From: Sebaldella termitidis ATCC 33386
Lineage (GTDB): Bacteria > Fusobacteriota > Fusobacteriia > Fusobacteriales > Leptotrichiaceae
NCBI RefSeq assembly: GCF_000024405.1
Contig: NC_013517.1
Coordinates: 2,480,001-2,544,000, forward strand
Reading direction: 5' to 3'
DNA: 64,000 nt
Shown: in pieces, positions 8,246 to 17,569 of the stretch
Position numbering within the stretch: position 1 is the first letter of the stretch
How the letters are laid out: the number at the start of each line of letters is the position of its first letter
Notes under the pieces: model-generated
Database searches by the model: none
The model's input: the letters and a program-made list of their open reading frames with translations, nothing else
Told to the model about the DNA's origin: nothing
Translations under genes and position numbers: made by a program

Positions 8246-10354
8246 ATGGAAACTATGGAAAACAAGATGAAACTCTTCGGGGAAAATGCCTTTACTGACA
8301 AAAACCTGAAAAAAAGAGTTCCAAAAGATGTTTTTAAAGAATTTAAGCTTTCGCAGACTGGTGAAGTGGAACTTTCCCTTGCATCTGCCGAAGTCATTGC
8401 CAATGCTCTGAAAGACTGGGCAATAAAAAGAGGAGCCACACATTACAGCCACTGGTTTCAGCCGCTTACAGAGCTTACTGCTGAAAAGCACGACTCTTTC
8501 CTTGACCCGTCAAGTGATGAAGAAATTATCTACAGATTTTCTGGGAAAAGCCTTATAAAAGGTGAACCTGATGCATCTTCATTTCCTAACGGAGGTCTTA
8601 GAAGCACTTTTGAAGCCAGAGGATACACAGTGTGGGATACAAGCTCACCACCCTTCATAAAAGAAAATAAAAACGGAGCTACTCTATATATTCCCACTGC
8701 ATTTATATCATATAACGGTGAAGCCCTTGATAAGAAAGTTCCGCTTCTCAGATCCATGTCTGCTGTTAATAAGCATGCTTTAAGAATTTTGAGAGCACTG
8801 GGTAATACCACTGCAAAAAACGTTGTATGTACATTGGGTGTTGAACAGGAATATTTCCTAATCAAAAGAGAGTTTTTTGAAAAAAGGGAAGATCTTCTTC
8901 TTACAGGAAGAACACTTTTTGGAGCACCGGCTCCGAAAGGCCAGGAACTAAATGACCATTACTTTGGTAAAATAAAAGAAAAAGTAATAAACTTTATGAG
9001 TGATCTTGATGCAGAGCTTTGGACAGTAGGTATCTCATCTAAGACAAGACATAATGAAGTTGCACCAAATCAGTTTGAGATAGCTTCTTTATTCAGTCTT
9101 GCCAATCAGGCCTCTGATCAGAATCAGGTTATCATGGAAACAATTGAAAAAGTCGCACTAAGACATGACTTGGTAGCACTTTTACATGAAAAACCTTTTG
9201 CCGGCGTAAATGGTTCCGGAAAACATAACAACTGGTCACTTGCTACAGATGACGGTGAAAACCTCCTTGAACCAGGTTACAGTCCGGAAAGAAACCTTCA
9301 GTTTTTACTGTTTTTATCGGCTGTTATAGAAGCTGTTGACAGATACTATCCTTTATTAAGAGTTACTACAGCAAGTGCTACAAATGACCACAGACTGGGA
9401 GGACATGAAGCGCCTCCGGCTATTATTTCAGTATTTCTCGGTGATCCGCTGACAAGTGCTCTGGAATTCGTAGCCCTGAATAAAGACAGTCTGCGTGAAG
9501 CGATAGAAAATCTGGAAATGGGAATAGAAAGTCTTCCAAAACTTCCGCTTGATTCAGGAGATAGAAACAGAACATCGCCTTTTGCCTTTACAGGTAATAA
9601 ATTCGAATTCAGAATGCCCGGTTCCAGCTCTACACCTGCGACAACGGCTGCTTCAATAAACATAATCGTATCAAAGGTTCTGTCTGAATATGCAGACAAG
9701 CTTGAAAATTCCAATGATATAGAAAAAGCTGTTATTTCAATTATCACTGATGCGTATAAAAAGCATAACAGAATTATATTTAACGGAGACGGTTACAGTG
9801 AAGAATGGCATAAAGAAGCTGAAAAAAGAGGACTCAGCAATATTATTGCTGCCAGTGACTCATTAAGTACTTTCCTTGATGAAGAAATTACACAGATATG
9901 TGAAGAAATGAAAATACTAAGCAGAACAGAACTCGAGTCCCGTTATAATGCATATGCGGAGAGATATGTAACACAGTTATCTATAGAATCGAAGACTCTT
10001 ATAGAAATTGCCAATAAGGATATTATACCGGCAGCAATAAAATATGCTAATATTCTTGCTGACAATATAGAAAAAACATCTAAAATCTATACAGGAATGA
10101 CTACAGTGCAGGAAGATCTGCTAAAAGTAGTTCTTGAAAATATTACAGTCATAAAAACAGGTATTACATGCCTTGAAAGTAAGCTTTTTGAACTGAATAA
10201 AATTAATTCCATATCAGAACAGCTTGCATTCGCACATGACGAGTTTCTCAAAGGACTGAATGACCTGAGAGAGCCGTGTGATACTCTGGAAAAAATAATA
10301 GACAGAAATATCTGGCCTATGCCTACTTATAAGGATCTTTTATTTTTTCTGTAA
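8246..10354 (+). CDS. glnN: Glutamine synthetase type III
   Basis: 702 residues, the typical size of the GSIII (GlnN) family found in Bacteroides, cyanobacteria and anaerobes, far longer than the roughly 450-residue type I enzyme. It makes glutamine from glutamate, ammonia and ATP in the cytoplasm. Family-typical segments include VEQEYFLI, NGSGKHNNWSL and GGHEAPPA, in the metal- and ATP-binding core. The ATG at 8246 sits 8 nt after GGAGG; an in-frame TTG at 8231 overlaps the ribosome binding site and is rejected. A promoter and a glmS-type ribozyme precede the gene, so message stability is probably controlled by glucosamine-6-phosphate. A nested hairpin terminator follows. Confidence 0.96.
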   Translation: METMENKMKLFGENAFTDKNLKKRVPKDVFKEFKLSQTGEVELSLASAEVIANALKDWAIKRGATHYSHWFQPLTELTAEKHDSFLDPSSDEEIIYRFSGKSLIKGEPDASSFPNGGLRSTFEARGYTVWDTSSPPFIKENKNGATLYIPTAFISYNGEALDKKVPLLRSMSAVNKHALRILRALGNTTAKNVVCTLGVEQEYFLIKREFFEKREDLLLTGRTLFGAPAPKGQELNDHYFGKIKEKVINFMSDLDAELWTVGISSKTRHNEVAPNQFEIASLFSLANQASDQNQVIMETIEKVALRHDLVALLHEKPFAGVNGSGKHNNWSLATDDGENLLEPGYSPERNLQFLLFLSAVIEAVDRYYPLLRVTTASATNDHRLGGHEAPPAIISVFLGDPLTSALEFVALNKDSLREAIENLEMGIESLPKLPLDSGDRNRTSPFAFTGNKFEFRMPGSSSTPATTAASINIIVSKVLSEYADKLENSNDIEKAVISIITDAYKKHNRIIFNGDGYSEEWHKEAEKRGLSNIIAASDSLSTFLDEEITQICEEMKILSRTELESRYNAYAERYVTQLSIESKTLIEIANKDIIPAAIKYANILADNIEKTSKIYTGMTTVQEDLLKVVLENITVIKTGITCLESKLFELNKINSISEQLAFAHDEFLKGLNDLREPCDTLEKIIDRNIWPMPTYKDLLFFL

Positions 10355-10415
10355 TTATGCCAAATAATTTTTATTAATACAAGAACCAAAGTGTCTGTAT
10401 CTAATACAAACATAT

Positions 10416-10497
10416 AAAAAAATGAGCTGAAATGAAGTGTCTCCAGCAGGCCGGTTAACCCGGCAGCGGCGGATCACTTCAAAAGGCTCATTTTTTT
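10416..10497. terminator. Elaborate nested hairpin terminator between convergent genes
   Basis: Outer arms AAAAAATGAGC (10416-10426) and GCTCATTTTTTT (10486-10497) carry A and T runs, so the hairpin can terminate both strands. Inside, TGAAGTG (10433-10439) pairs with CACTTCA (10475-10481), and a GC-rich stem-loop GCCGG-TTAAC-CCGGC lies at 10450-10464. This is unusually large and GC-rich for a terminator in this genome. Confidence 0.75.
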
Positions 10498-10960
10498 ATA
10501 AATTATCTTTTATTTCTTTTAGTGTTTTCAGCAGTACTAAATTATGCTCTTTCCATTCCTGAAAACTGTCGCTGTCCTCCCAAAGCTCATATGTCTCATG
10601 CATTTCATCTTTTGGTTTGAGTATATCAGAAATCTGCTCTATCAGAAAACTCACATTCTCTTTATCAAATGATATATTGGTAATTTCCTCTTCTATATCT
10701 TCATCATCATCGTTTTCATAATTAATTATTACTTTACCATTCTTATGATATTCCTCCAAAAGCTCAGCCAAAACCATTACAGTATGGTCATAAAGAAAAT
10801 CTATTTCCTCCGGCTTTTCCGGCAGAAATCCCGTTTCTTTAAAATGTTCAAGCAGATCTCCCATCTTTATTTCATCATTCTCTATACAGTAATCAGTGAA
10901 TTCGTCAAAAACGTCAAGTCCCTCATCACTATCCAATGCCCTTACTCCCCATGCTCCCAT
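10496..10960 (-). CDS. DUF4259-family protein
   Basis: 154 residues, acidic and soluble. The N-terminus MGAWGVRALDSDEGLDVFDEF matches the start typical of DUF4259 proteins (MGAWG followed by a short aspartate-rich stretch). The start is placed at 10960, where GGAG lies 6 nt upstream; an in-frame codon 18 residues earlier lacks a ribosome binding site and would place the family's N-terminus internally. The function of DUF4259 is unknown, although members often occur with immunity-like or small adaptor proteins. The gene is convergent with glnN and shares its terminator. Confidence 0.75.
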   Translation of the reverse strand: MGAWGVRALDSDEGLDVFDEFTDYCIENDEIKMGDLLEHFKETGFLPEKPEEIDFLYDHTVMVLAELLEEYHKNGKVIINYENDDDEDIEEEITNISFDKENVSFLIEQISDILKPKDEMHETYELWEDSDSFQEWKEHNLVLLKTLKEIKDNL

Positions 10961-11060
10961 GATTTTCTCCTTTTGTTTTTTTATTATGATATCTTTTTCA
11001 TTATATAATATCACTTATAATATTTCAAAGCTTATTATTTATATTTAAAATTTTTTATAT

Positions 11061-11101
11061 AAAAACTGTTTCTTTCAGATCTTACTGACCCGCAGAAACA
11101 G
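11061..11101 (-). terminator. Terminator after the YedF-like gene
   Basis: CTGTTTCT (11066-11073) pairs with AGAAACAG (11094-11101) around a 20-nt loop. On the minus strand it runs into TTTTT (11065-11061). It lies 13 nt after the stop codon. Confidence 0.65.
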
Positions 11102-11113
11102 CTTTTATATTAT

Positions 11114-11461
11114 TTACGGTTTTATTATTTTTCCCGCATTTTCCAATTTTTCTACAATTACTCTCATATTGCTTATTTTTCCTGCTGAAATTTTATCGCT
11201 TATATTATAGTAATCTGCACATGTTCCGCATAATAAAATTTCTACACCGTTTTTTTCCAGTAACTTTAAGTCATCCAGACATGCTGAATCATTCTCTGCA
11301 AGTAAAACGCCGGAATTATAAAAAACTATAGTCCCCGGTACTTTTTCACTTTCAGTAAGCACATGGATAAAACTCTTTATCAGAATTTCCCCGAGCTTAT
11401 CATCACCATGCCCCATTTTATTCGAAGCTATTGCCAAAACTTCGCCTGAGTCTAATTTCAC
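11114..11461 (-). CDS. YedF/DsrE-like sulfurtransferase-family protein
   Basis: 115 residues resembling the C-terminal DsrE-like half of YedF proteins: an N-terminal strand followed by LGEILIKSFIHVL, a VFYNSGVLLA strand, and a loop with LLCGTCADYY containing two cysteines separated by two residues. YedF proteins linked to selenium metabolism normally also carry an N-terminal TusA/SirA domain; that domain is absent here, so the protein is a single-domain version. A role in sulfur or selenium relay is a family-based guess. It lies 29 nt downstream of the outer-membrane protein gene in the same direction, so they may be co-transcribed. Confidence 0.65.
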   Translation of the reverse strand: MKLDSGEVLAIASNKMGHGDDKLGEILIKSFIHVLTESEKVPGTIVFYNSGVLLAENDSACLDDLKLLEKNGVEILLCGTCADYYNISDKISAGKISNMRVIVEKLENAGKIIKP

Positions 11462-11490
11462 TGTCTAAACCCTCCTTCTTTTCAAATTTG

Positions 11491-12465
11491 TTAGAATGAA
11501 TACGATAATCCCACACCTGTATAATGAAATTTACTAAATGACTTTTGTCCCGGTGCACTATCCTGCTGATTTCTCATCTCATAAGCATACTCAAGAGAAA
11601 CTGCGAAGCCTGCCGGAAGCTGCTGGTCTATTCTAAGTCCTAATCTTGTATCTATTTCATTATTTGCCTGATTTGCACCTGCATTCCATGATTTATTGAT
11701 AAATCCCTGCCTAAAGTATGGTGTTATTGTAGTTGTCTTCTCACCGAAGAATGCAAAATTCATTGGCACATACCCTCTGATCTGCTGGTTATTAAATGAG
11801 TTTTCAGTTGGTCCGCCCAGATTCCATCCTCTGTCCAGATAGTAATTCAATCTTACTGATATAAAATCATTGAATTTATATTTAAGTCCTGACTCAGTTT
11901 CCAACTCTTTATCCGAGTATCCGTTTTCCTGAGCATCGTTAAACATTGAGTAAAGACCTAACCATCCTTCATAACTTAAATTAGAAGTAAAATTATATCT
12001 CCAGTCAGGCTGGATATTCAGCCATCTGTTATTTGTGGTAGTAGGGCTTGTCCCGTCTTTGTGAAACCACTGATAATTTCTTAATGCCGCTCCTAATCCC
12101 ACAGCATATTTATCATTATCCGTAAACTGATAATGAGCTCTAAGTTCCAGCCTGTTAAGATAATTGCCGCGTGTCCAGTCACTATAATCGAAATCATGAT
12201 TTTCATTATAATTAGTCATTCCGAATGACCATTTTCCTTTTCTAAGATCAAAATAAACACTTGGTTCATAAAGGCCGTCTTTATCTCCGGACCCTTCTAC
12301 ATTTTCTGTTTCCTGTAAAATACCAAATGTCCCGTGCCATCCATCCCAGGGGCTTGTTACCTTATTGCGCGATTCTGTTACAGCTTCTGTCTTATCGGTT
12401 TCTTTTGCACTTAAGCTTATACTTAAAAGAGCAAAAACAGCCACCAAGAGTAATTTTTTTTTCAT
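11491..12465 (-). CDS. Outer-membrane beta-barrel protein (porin-like)
   Basis: 324 residues with a classical signal peptide (MKKKLLLVAVFALLSISLSA, cleavage after SLSA). The rest consists of alternating amphipathic strands rich in Tyr, Trp, Asn and Gly, ending in YTGVGLSYSF with a terminal phenylalanine, the usual signature for BAM-mediated barrel insertion. Strand-turn units can be read about 12-14 times, consistent with a 12- to 14-stranded monomeric channel of the OmpG or KdgM type. The start at 12465 has AGG 8 nt upstream; the longer frame to 12558 would bury the signal peptide. The substrate is unknown. Confidence 0.75.
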   Translation of the reverse strand: MKKKLLLVAVFALLSISLSAKETDKTEAVTESRNKVTSPWDGWHGTFGILQETENVEGSGDKDGLYEPSVYFDLRKGKWSFGMTNYNENHDFDYSDWTRGNYLNRLELRAHYQFTDNDKYAVGLGAALRNYQWFHKDGTSPTTTNNRWLNIQPDWRYNFTSNLSYEGWLGLYSMFNDAQENGYSDKELETESGLKYKFNDFISVRLNYYLDRGWNLGGPTENSFNNQQIRGYVPMNFAFFGEKTTTITPYFRQGFINKSWNAGANQANNEIDTRLGLRIDQQLPAGFAVSLEYAYEMRNQQDSAPGQKSFSKFHYTGVGLSYSF

Positions 12466-12697
12466 ATTCATCACCTTTTTAGTTAGATTTTCATGAACCC
12501 CACTATACATAATAATGATATCTGATACTTTGTGATATGTCAATTTATTTTTTGTCACATTTTTCCTGTCTTTTTGCTCTCAACCTTGATTTTTATAACT
12601 TCATTTTATTAATCGAAAGGAAAATTTTTTTTCAATATTTTTTATTTTTAAACAAAATATTTCATCTTTTTAGGATATTATATTTACAAAAAGTATA

Positions 12698-12755
12698 TAA
12701 AAAAAGACTTTCTATCTCCGGATAATTTTATAATTCCAAATAGAAAAGTCTTTTG
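12698..12755 (-). terminator. Terminator of the small secreted protein pair
   Basis: AAAAAGACTTTCTAT (12701-12715) pairs with ATAGAAAAGTCTTTT (12740-12754) with one bulge. The minus-strand product ends in a run of T at 12705-12698. It follows the 40-residue lipoprotein gene directly. Confidence 0.75.
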
Positions 12756-12756
12756 C

Positions 12757-12879
12757 TCATCCTATTATTATTAAAGGCGGTCTTCTTACCCTTACTCTTG
12801 TTCCTCTGTAACCGTCCTCCACTACTACACACGATGTTACTGCCAAAGACAGTATTAATACCATATATAATTTTTTCAT
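12757..12879 (-). CDS. Very small lipoprotein (40 residues)
   Basis: The translation begins MKKLYMVLILSLAVTSC and ends RRPPLIIIG. A hydrophobic segment is followed by a lipobox (VTSC, Cys17), so the mature product would be a lipid-anchored peptide of only 24 residues, Arg/Val-rich and basic. The ATG at 12879 has GGAGG 6 nt upstream; an out-of-frame ATG at 12883 is too close. It lies 15 nt after another small secreted protein gene and just before a terminator, so it is almost certainly the second gene of a two-gene unit. No homologous family is recognised. Confidence 0.65.
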   Translation of the reverse strand: MKKLYMVLILSLAVTSCVVVEDGYRGTRVRVRRPPLIIIG

Positions 12880-12894
12880 TCATTTCCTCCTTTT

Positions 12895-13113
12895 TTATCT
12901 TGCTTTATTCATATTCTGTGGTTTATTTTTTATGTTATTCTTTTTATTATTTACTACTTTCCTTGTTTCATATTTCAGACACTTTCCTGTCTTTCTGCTT
13001 TTTTGTACACATACCTTTTGTGTTACAGGCTTCTTTGCCGGTGTCGGCTTTGAAAATCCCACTACTGACAGCCCCATTAGTAACATTGATATTATTAATA
13101 AATTCTTTTTCAT
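12895..13113 (-). CDS. Small lysine-rich secreted protein (72 residues)
   Basis: A signal peptide (MKKNLLIISMLLMGLSVVGFS) is followed by a roughly 50-residue, strongly basic mature part with two cysteines (VCVQKSRKTGKC) and a Lys/Asn-rich tail. It is likely periplasmic or outer-surface. The first gene of a pair with the 40-residue lipoprotein, 15 nt apart. No domain is recognised; the net charge suggests binding to nucleic acid, lipid A or another anionic surface, but that is inference. Confidence 0.65.
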   Translation of the reverse strand: MKKNLLIISMLLMGLSVVGFSKPTPAKKPVTQKVCVQKSRKTGKCLKYETRKVVNNKKNNIKNKPQNMNKAR

Positions 13114-13300
13114 TATTATTACCTCATATTTATTTTATACACTTATATTAACAGCTCTTTGTGGCATAATAGTGAACCGGGAGTGAATTTTATGTGAACA
13201 TTTTTAATTCTCTCTGACTGTTTTTCAAATCAAAAAATGAGAGCCGCATAAAAAATATTTATATTTTCATACATCTCTCATTTCTCATTTTATAAATAAA

Positions 13301-13325
13301 AAGGCTGTAAATAGATTAAAGCCTT
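13301..13325 (-). terminator. Terminator of the lpx operon
   Basis: AAGGCT (13301-13306) pairs with AGCCTT (13320-13325). On the minus strand the hairpin is followed by TTTTTATTTAT. It lies about 12 nt past the MATE gene stop. Confidence 0.65.
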
Positions 13326-13336
13326 TTTTTATCATA

Positions 13337-14737
13337 TTATTTCATTATTTCTTTAGAAAGTTTTTTATTTTCAATTACGAGCAATACCCCTACAATAAAT
13401 GTAAATATAACATCTGTAACAGGCTGTGCATACCATACTCCGTCCAGTCCCCAGATTCTGGTAAAAATAAGCATTACTATCATAAAAATGAATACCTGTC
13501 TCATAATATTAAGAATAATAGCTTCACGTGCATTTCCTATAGACTGGAAATAATTTGGCACTATTGTACCCACAGAAGCTGGAATAATAAGCATAAAGTA
13601 TATTCTCATTGCTTTTATACCATCATGAATAACATTGGAATTACTGTCCTTGTTAAATAATAAAATTAATTCTCTTGGAATCAGCATTATTACCAAAAAG
13701 AATACTGCTGACATTATCAGTCCCCAAATTATAGACATATTAAATGAAGCCTTAACTCTGTCAAATCTCTTAGCACCGTAATTATAACCTATGATAGGCT
13801 GTGCCCCCTGAGCTATAGAGTACACTGACATTACAATAAGTGTCAGATATGTATTAATAATAGTCATTATTGCTACTCCGGTAGTTCCTCCCGTAGAGCT
13901 GATTACATTATTTATAACCACACCCACCGCTGCATTCACTGATTGCAGCAAAAATGACGACATTCCTATTTTCAAAATATCATAAGAAATCTTATAAGAA
14001 AGAGGAAGATGTTTTTTTCTTAATCTTAGTATGCTTGCCTCGTCAATAGACCTTCCGAACATATTTAGTCTGAATAACGGCTTGCCTCTGATAAAGAAAT
14101 ACATTACATAAACTGCTGATAATACATTTCCTATAAGTGTAGCATAAGCTGTTCCTTCTATCCCCATATGAAAAAGAACTACAAATATATAATCAAGCAC
14201 AAGATTCACTACGCCGCCTATTATCATTGCAAACATCGCAGTTTTCGGAGCATTGGCAGCTCTCATCACATTGCTCAGCCCGTAAGAATAAAAATTAGCC
14301 AGTGAAATTGGTATCAAAATCCTCATATATGCTCTTGCATAAGGAAGTGTCTCGTTATTTGCCCCGGATTTCAGAAGTATAAAATCAAGATTAAACCATA
14401 ATATTACAGTAAGAATAATACTTACTATAAAAAACAAGGTAACAGAATTTCCCAGTATTTTTTCCGAGTCTTCTATATTTTTCTGCCCAAGCCGTATGGA
14501 TATTATTGTCCCGGCTCCTATTCCTATAAGCATACTAAAGGCTATAAAAACCATGAGCAGATAAAAAGTTATCCCCGATGCAGCCAGAGCTTCTTCTCCA
14601 ATAAACTGTCCAATAAACCATCTGTCGACAAAATTGTACACTACTATTACAATATTCCCTATTAAAGCAGGAATAGTATATTTCCTCAAAAGTTTTCCTA
14701 CTGATTCTGTTTCCAGTTCACTTTGCTTTCTCCTCAT
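13337..14737 (-). CDS. MATE family multidrug/solute antiporter
   Basis: 466 residues with about 12 predicted membrane helices in two homologous halves, as in the MATE (MOP superfamily) exporters that use a Na+ or H+ gradient. Family-like segments include NFVDRWFIGQFIGEEALAASG in the first helix pair, GAGTIISIRLGQKN, and SIAQGAQPIIGYNYGAK at the start of the second half. It is the last gene of the pcrA-lpx operon, 18 nt after the ABC exporter gene. The position hints at export of an envelope-active compound, but MATE proteins are common and the substrate cannot be read from sequence. Confidence 0.9.
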   Translation of the reverse strand: MRRKQSELETESVGKLLRKYTIPALIGNIVIVVYNFVDRWFIGQFIGEEALAASGITFYLLMVFIAFSMLIGIGAGTIISIRLGQKNIEDSEKILGNSVTLFFIVSIILTVILWFNLDFILLKSGANNETLPYARAYMRILIPISLANFYSYGLSNVMRAANAPKTAMFAMIIGGVVNLVLDYIFVVLFHMGIEGTAYATLIGNVLSAVYVMYFFIRGKPLFRLNMFGRSIDEASILRLRKKHLPLSYKISYDILKIGMSSFLLQSVNAAVGVVINNVISSTGGTTGVAIMTIINTYLTLIVMSVYSIAQGAQPIIGYNYGAKRFDRVKASFNMSIIWGLIMSAVFFLVIMLIPRELILLFNKDSNSNVIHDGIKAMRIYFMLIIPASVGTIVPNYFQSIGNAREAIILNIMRQVFIFMIVMLIFTRIWGLDGVWYAQPVTDVIFTFIVGVLLVIENKKLSKEIMK

Positions 14738-14755
14738 ATCGCTATCCTATCTATA

Positions 14756-16492
14756 TTAGTCTTCGAAATTTCTCTCATATAATGATTTATATATCCCGTT
14801 TTTGGCAATTAATTCATGATGAGTTCCCATTTCTTTGATTTCACCCTTTTGCAGCACTACTATTTTATCACTGTTTATTACTGTAGATAATCTGTGAGCT
14901 ATTATAAAAGTAGTTTTTTCCAGCATTAACTTCTCCAAAGCCTCCTGAACCAGCTTTTCTGATTCATTATCCAGTGCGCTTGTTGCTTCGTCCAGAATCA
15001 GTATCTGCGGATTTTCCAAAATCGCTCTTGCTATAGCAATTCTCTGCTTCTGCCCGCCCGATAAAAGTACCCCTCTTTCACCAATCTCTGTTTCATAACT
15101 GTCACTAAGTTTCACGATGAATTCATGGGCATTTGCCATCTTAGCTGCTCTGATTATTTCATCATCTGTAGCGTGTCTGTTTCCATATCTTATATTTTCT
15201 TTTATTGATCCGCCGAACAGAAAAGTTTCTTGCGGGACTATTCCTATATTTCTTCTGAGTGATTTTATCTCATAATCTCTTACATCTATACCGTCTACTT
15301 TTATACTACCCTTACTTACATCATAGAATCTTGGTATCAGATTGGCTATTGTAGTTTTCCCGCCTCCGGAATTCCCCACCAGAGCCACAGTTTCTCCTTT
15401 TTTCACATAAAGATTTATATCTTTTAATACATAATCTTCATCATCATTATAGGAAAAAAAGACATTAGATAATTCTATATCCCGCTTAAATGTATCAAAT
15501 TTCACCGGATTTTCGCCGTTTATTATTTCCGGCTCCAGCTTCATTATCTCAAATACTCTCTCTATAGCAGACGAATTATTATTAATGTTATTAATTGTTC
15601 CCACCGATCTTTTGGCAGGAGTATACATGGCAGAAATAGCCCCTATTACAGTAATAAAATGTCCGGTTGTGAAGCCATGTCCTCTTATTACCCTGTATCC
15701 GCCAAACATCAGAAGTAAAGCTACTATAATATAGTTCAGTCCTTCAGTAATGGAATTCGATTTTGCATCATATCTTATACTGTTCATACTATGCACTCTC
15801 AGTTTGTTTGTAAGATTTTTAAACTTTGATTTCTCATAACTCTCAGTAGCAAAAGCCTTAATTACTTTAATACCTGATATAGTTTCCTGAAGTGTGCTGT
15901 TTAGGTCTCCTGTTGCTTCCTGTCTGTCTTTTCCGGCTTTTTTTAATTTTTTAGCATATTTTTTTACTATTTGGATCAAAATCGGAGTTATTACAACAAT
16001 GGACAAAGTCAGTTTCCAGTCTGTGTACATTGCTATACTAAATAAGACTACCGCCTGCACTACATATGAAAGCAGATTAAAAAGATTCAGTATCATAGTA
16101 TTTATATTTTGTGCATCATTGGTAAATCTTACCATTAATTCCCCTACTTTTATTTCAGTAAAAAATTTCAGATCCAGACTCTGTATCTTTACATACATAT
16201 CATTTATAACATCTCTGTATATTCCGGTAGATATACGCCCGGAAAAAATAGTAGATAAATATATTAAAAAACCGCCCATTACTGCCAGCCCTATCATTGA
16301 ACACGCCGCATATAATATATCCTTTTCACTGCCTCCGGAAATCCCCTTGTCAAACAGTCTGTTTACCAGTGCAAGAGGAGCTGCCGCAGTTACTCCTGCC
16401 AGAATTGTCATAAGAAAATTAACCCCTATGAGAACTCCGTATCTTTTTATATATTTGTTTAACTGTAAATATAATTTCTTTAATTCATTCAT
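14756..16492 (-). CDS. MsbA-like ABC exporter (lipid A flippase candidate)
   Basis: 578 residues, a half-size exporter: six membrane helices in residues 1-300, then an ATPase domain. Walker A is GNSGGGKT (about 373-380), the signature LSGGQKQR is at about 478, and Walker B with the catalytic glutamate LILDE is at about 498-502, followed by a switch histidine in AHRLS. The length and arrangement match MsbA, which flips lipid A-core across the inner membrane using ATP. The gene directly abuts lpxB and lies in the lipid A operon, which supports that role over drug export. Not proven, since sequence alone rarely separates MsbA from other exporters. Confidence 0.85.
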   Translation of the reverse strand: MNELKKLYLQLNKYIKRYGVLIGVNFLMTILAGVTAAAPLALVNRLFDKGISGGSEKDILYAACSMIGLAVMGGFLIYLSTIFSGRISTGIYRDVINDMYVKIQSLDLKFFTEIKVGELMVRFTNDAQNINTMILNLFNLLSYVVQAVVLFSIAMYTDWKLTLSIVVITPILIQIVKKYAKKLKKAGKDRQEATGDLNSTLQETISGIKVIKAFATESYEKSKFKNLTNKLRVHSMNSIRYDAKSNSITEGLNYIIVALLLMFGGYRVIRGHGFTTGHFITVIGAISAMYTPAKRSVGTINNINNNSSAIERVFEIMKLEPEIINGENPVKFDTFKRDIELSNVFFSYNDDEDYVLKDINLYVKKGETVALVGNSGGGKTTIANLIPRFYDVSKGSIKVDGIDVRDYEIKSLRRNIGIVPQETFLFGGSIKENIRYGNRHATDDEIIRAAKMANAHEFIVKLSDSYETEIGERGVLLSGGQKQRIAIARAILENPQILILDEATSALDNESEKLVQEALEKLMLEKTTFIIAHRLSTVINSDKIVVLQKGEIKEMGTHHELIAKNGIYKSLYERNFED

Positions 16493-17569
16493 TTATAAAG
16501 CCCTTTCCAAAATAAATTGAGATATTCTGTCTGTTACCCCTTTTTCCCCCATCAGAACCCTGCTCTCCAAAAGAGATTCTACCACGGCTTTCTTAGAATT
16601 ATCTATATAATTCATTTTCTTTTTTATATTTTTTATATTAAAATCATTTTGTATAAGCTCTGGAAGTACTTCTTTTCCCGCTCCTATATTAGTAAGTGAA
16701 ATATAAGCTATTTTCAATATATTTCTTGCAATAAATACATTTAAGGAAGACGTTTTGTAACCTACTATTACAGGCAGACCCATAAGTGCCATCTCAAACG
16801 TTACGGTTCCAGATGTAGCCACAGCCATTCTCAGCTCTTTTCTGATATCTTCCAGTTTTGAAAAGCTTATTTCCATGTTCGGATAATCAGCCTGATCAAA
16901 CGGAATATAATTCAGATGAGATTCATCAGCAAGCCTTAATATGAACTTTTCATCTTTTTCAGCTTTCACGAGCTCCAGCATTACCGGAAGCATTTTCACT
17001 ATTTCCTGTCTTCTGCTTCCCGGCAGCAGAAGTACCTTTTCCCCATAACTATCTGAAAATTCATATTTATCTATAAACGGATTTCCAAAATATGATACAC
17101 TCATATTTTTTTTATCATAATACTCTTTTTCCCAAGGAAAAATAACTATTATTTCATCTAGCTTTTTCAGCTTCTCTATTCTTTTTTCACCCCATGCCCA
17201 TACTTTCGGCGGAATATAATAAAAAGTTTTTATATCGGTTATTTCCTTTTTCAGCATTTCAAAAAATCTCAGGTTAAAACCGCCGTAATCCACAAAAATA
17301 ACATTTTTTATATCATTTTTTTTTATGAATTCTATATACTCTCCGGCTTTTTTCTTGAAATATTTATACTTTTTTACTGCTTCTGCAAAACCCATTATAT
17401 CATTATCTTTAATATGCTGAATCAATACAGCACCTTCAGAAGCTGATTTATCCCCGGCCATTCCAAAAAATTCCGCACCTGTATCAGCCTTTTTTACAGC
17501 TCTGATTATATATGATAAATGCAGGTCTCCGGACATCTCACCGCATGAAACAAAAAATTTATTATTCAT
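16493..17569 (-). CDS. lpxB: Lipid-A-disaccharide synthase
   Basis: 358 residues, typical for LpxB. It joins 2,3-diacylglucosamine-1-phosphate (lipid X) to UDP-diacylglucosamine, giving the beta-1,6 disaccharide of lipid A. Recognisable segments are the N-terminal CGEMSGDLHLS, YIPPKVWAWGEKRI and LLPGSRRQEI, the GT-B-type nucleotide binding region, and SGTVTFEMALMGLPVIVGYK. The gene overlaps lpxI by 8 nt and is followed without a gap by the exporter gene. It is a peripheral membrane enzyme of the cytoplasmic face. Confidence 0.94.
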   Translation of the reverse strand: MNNKFFVSCGEMSGDLHLSYIIRAVKKADTGAEFFGMAGDKSASEGAVLIQHIKDNDIMGFAEAVKKYKYFKKKAGEYIEFIKKNDIKNVIFVDYGGFNLRFFEMLKKEITDIKTFYYIPPKVWAWGEKRIEKLKKLDEIIVIFPWEKEYYDKKNMSVSYFGNPFIDKYEFSDSYGEKVLLLPGSRRQEIVKMLPVMLELVKAEKDEKFILRLADESHLNYIPFDQADYPNMEISFSKLEDIRKELRMAVATSGTVTFEMALMGLPVIVGYKTSSLNVFIARNILKIAYISLTNIGAGKEVLPELIQNDFNIKNIKKKMNYIDNSKKAVVESLLESRVLMGEKGVTDRISQFILERAL

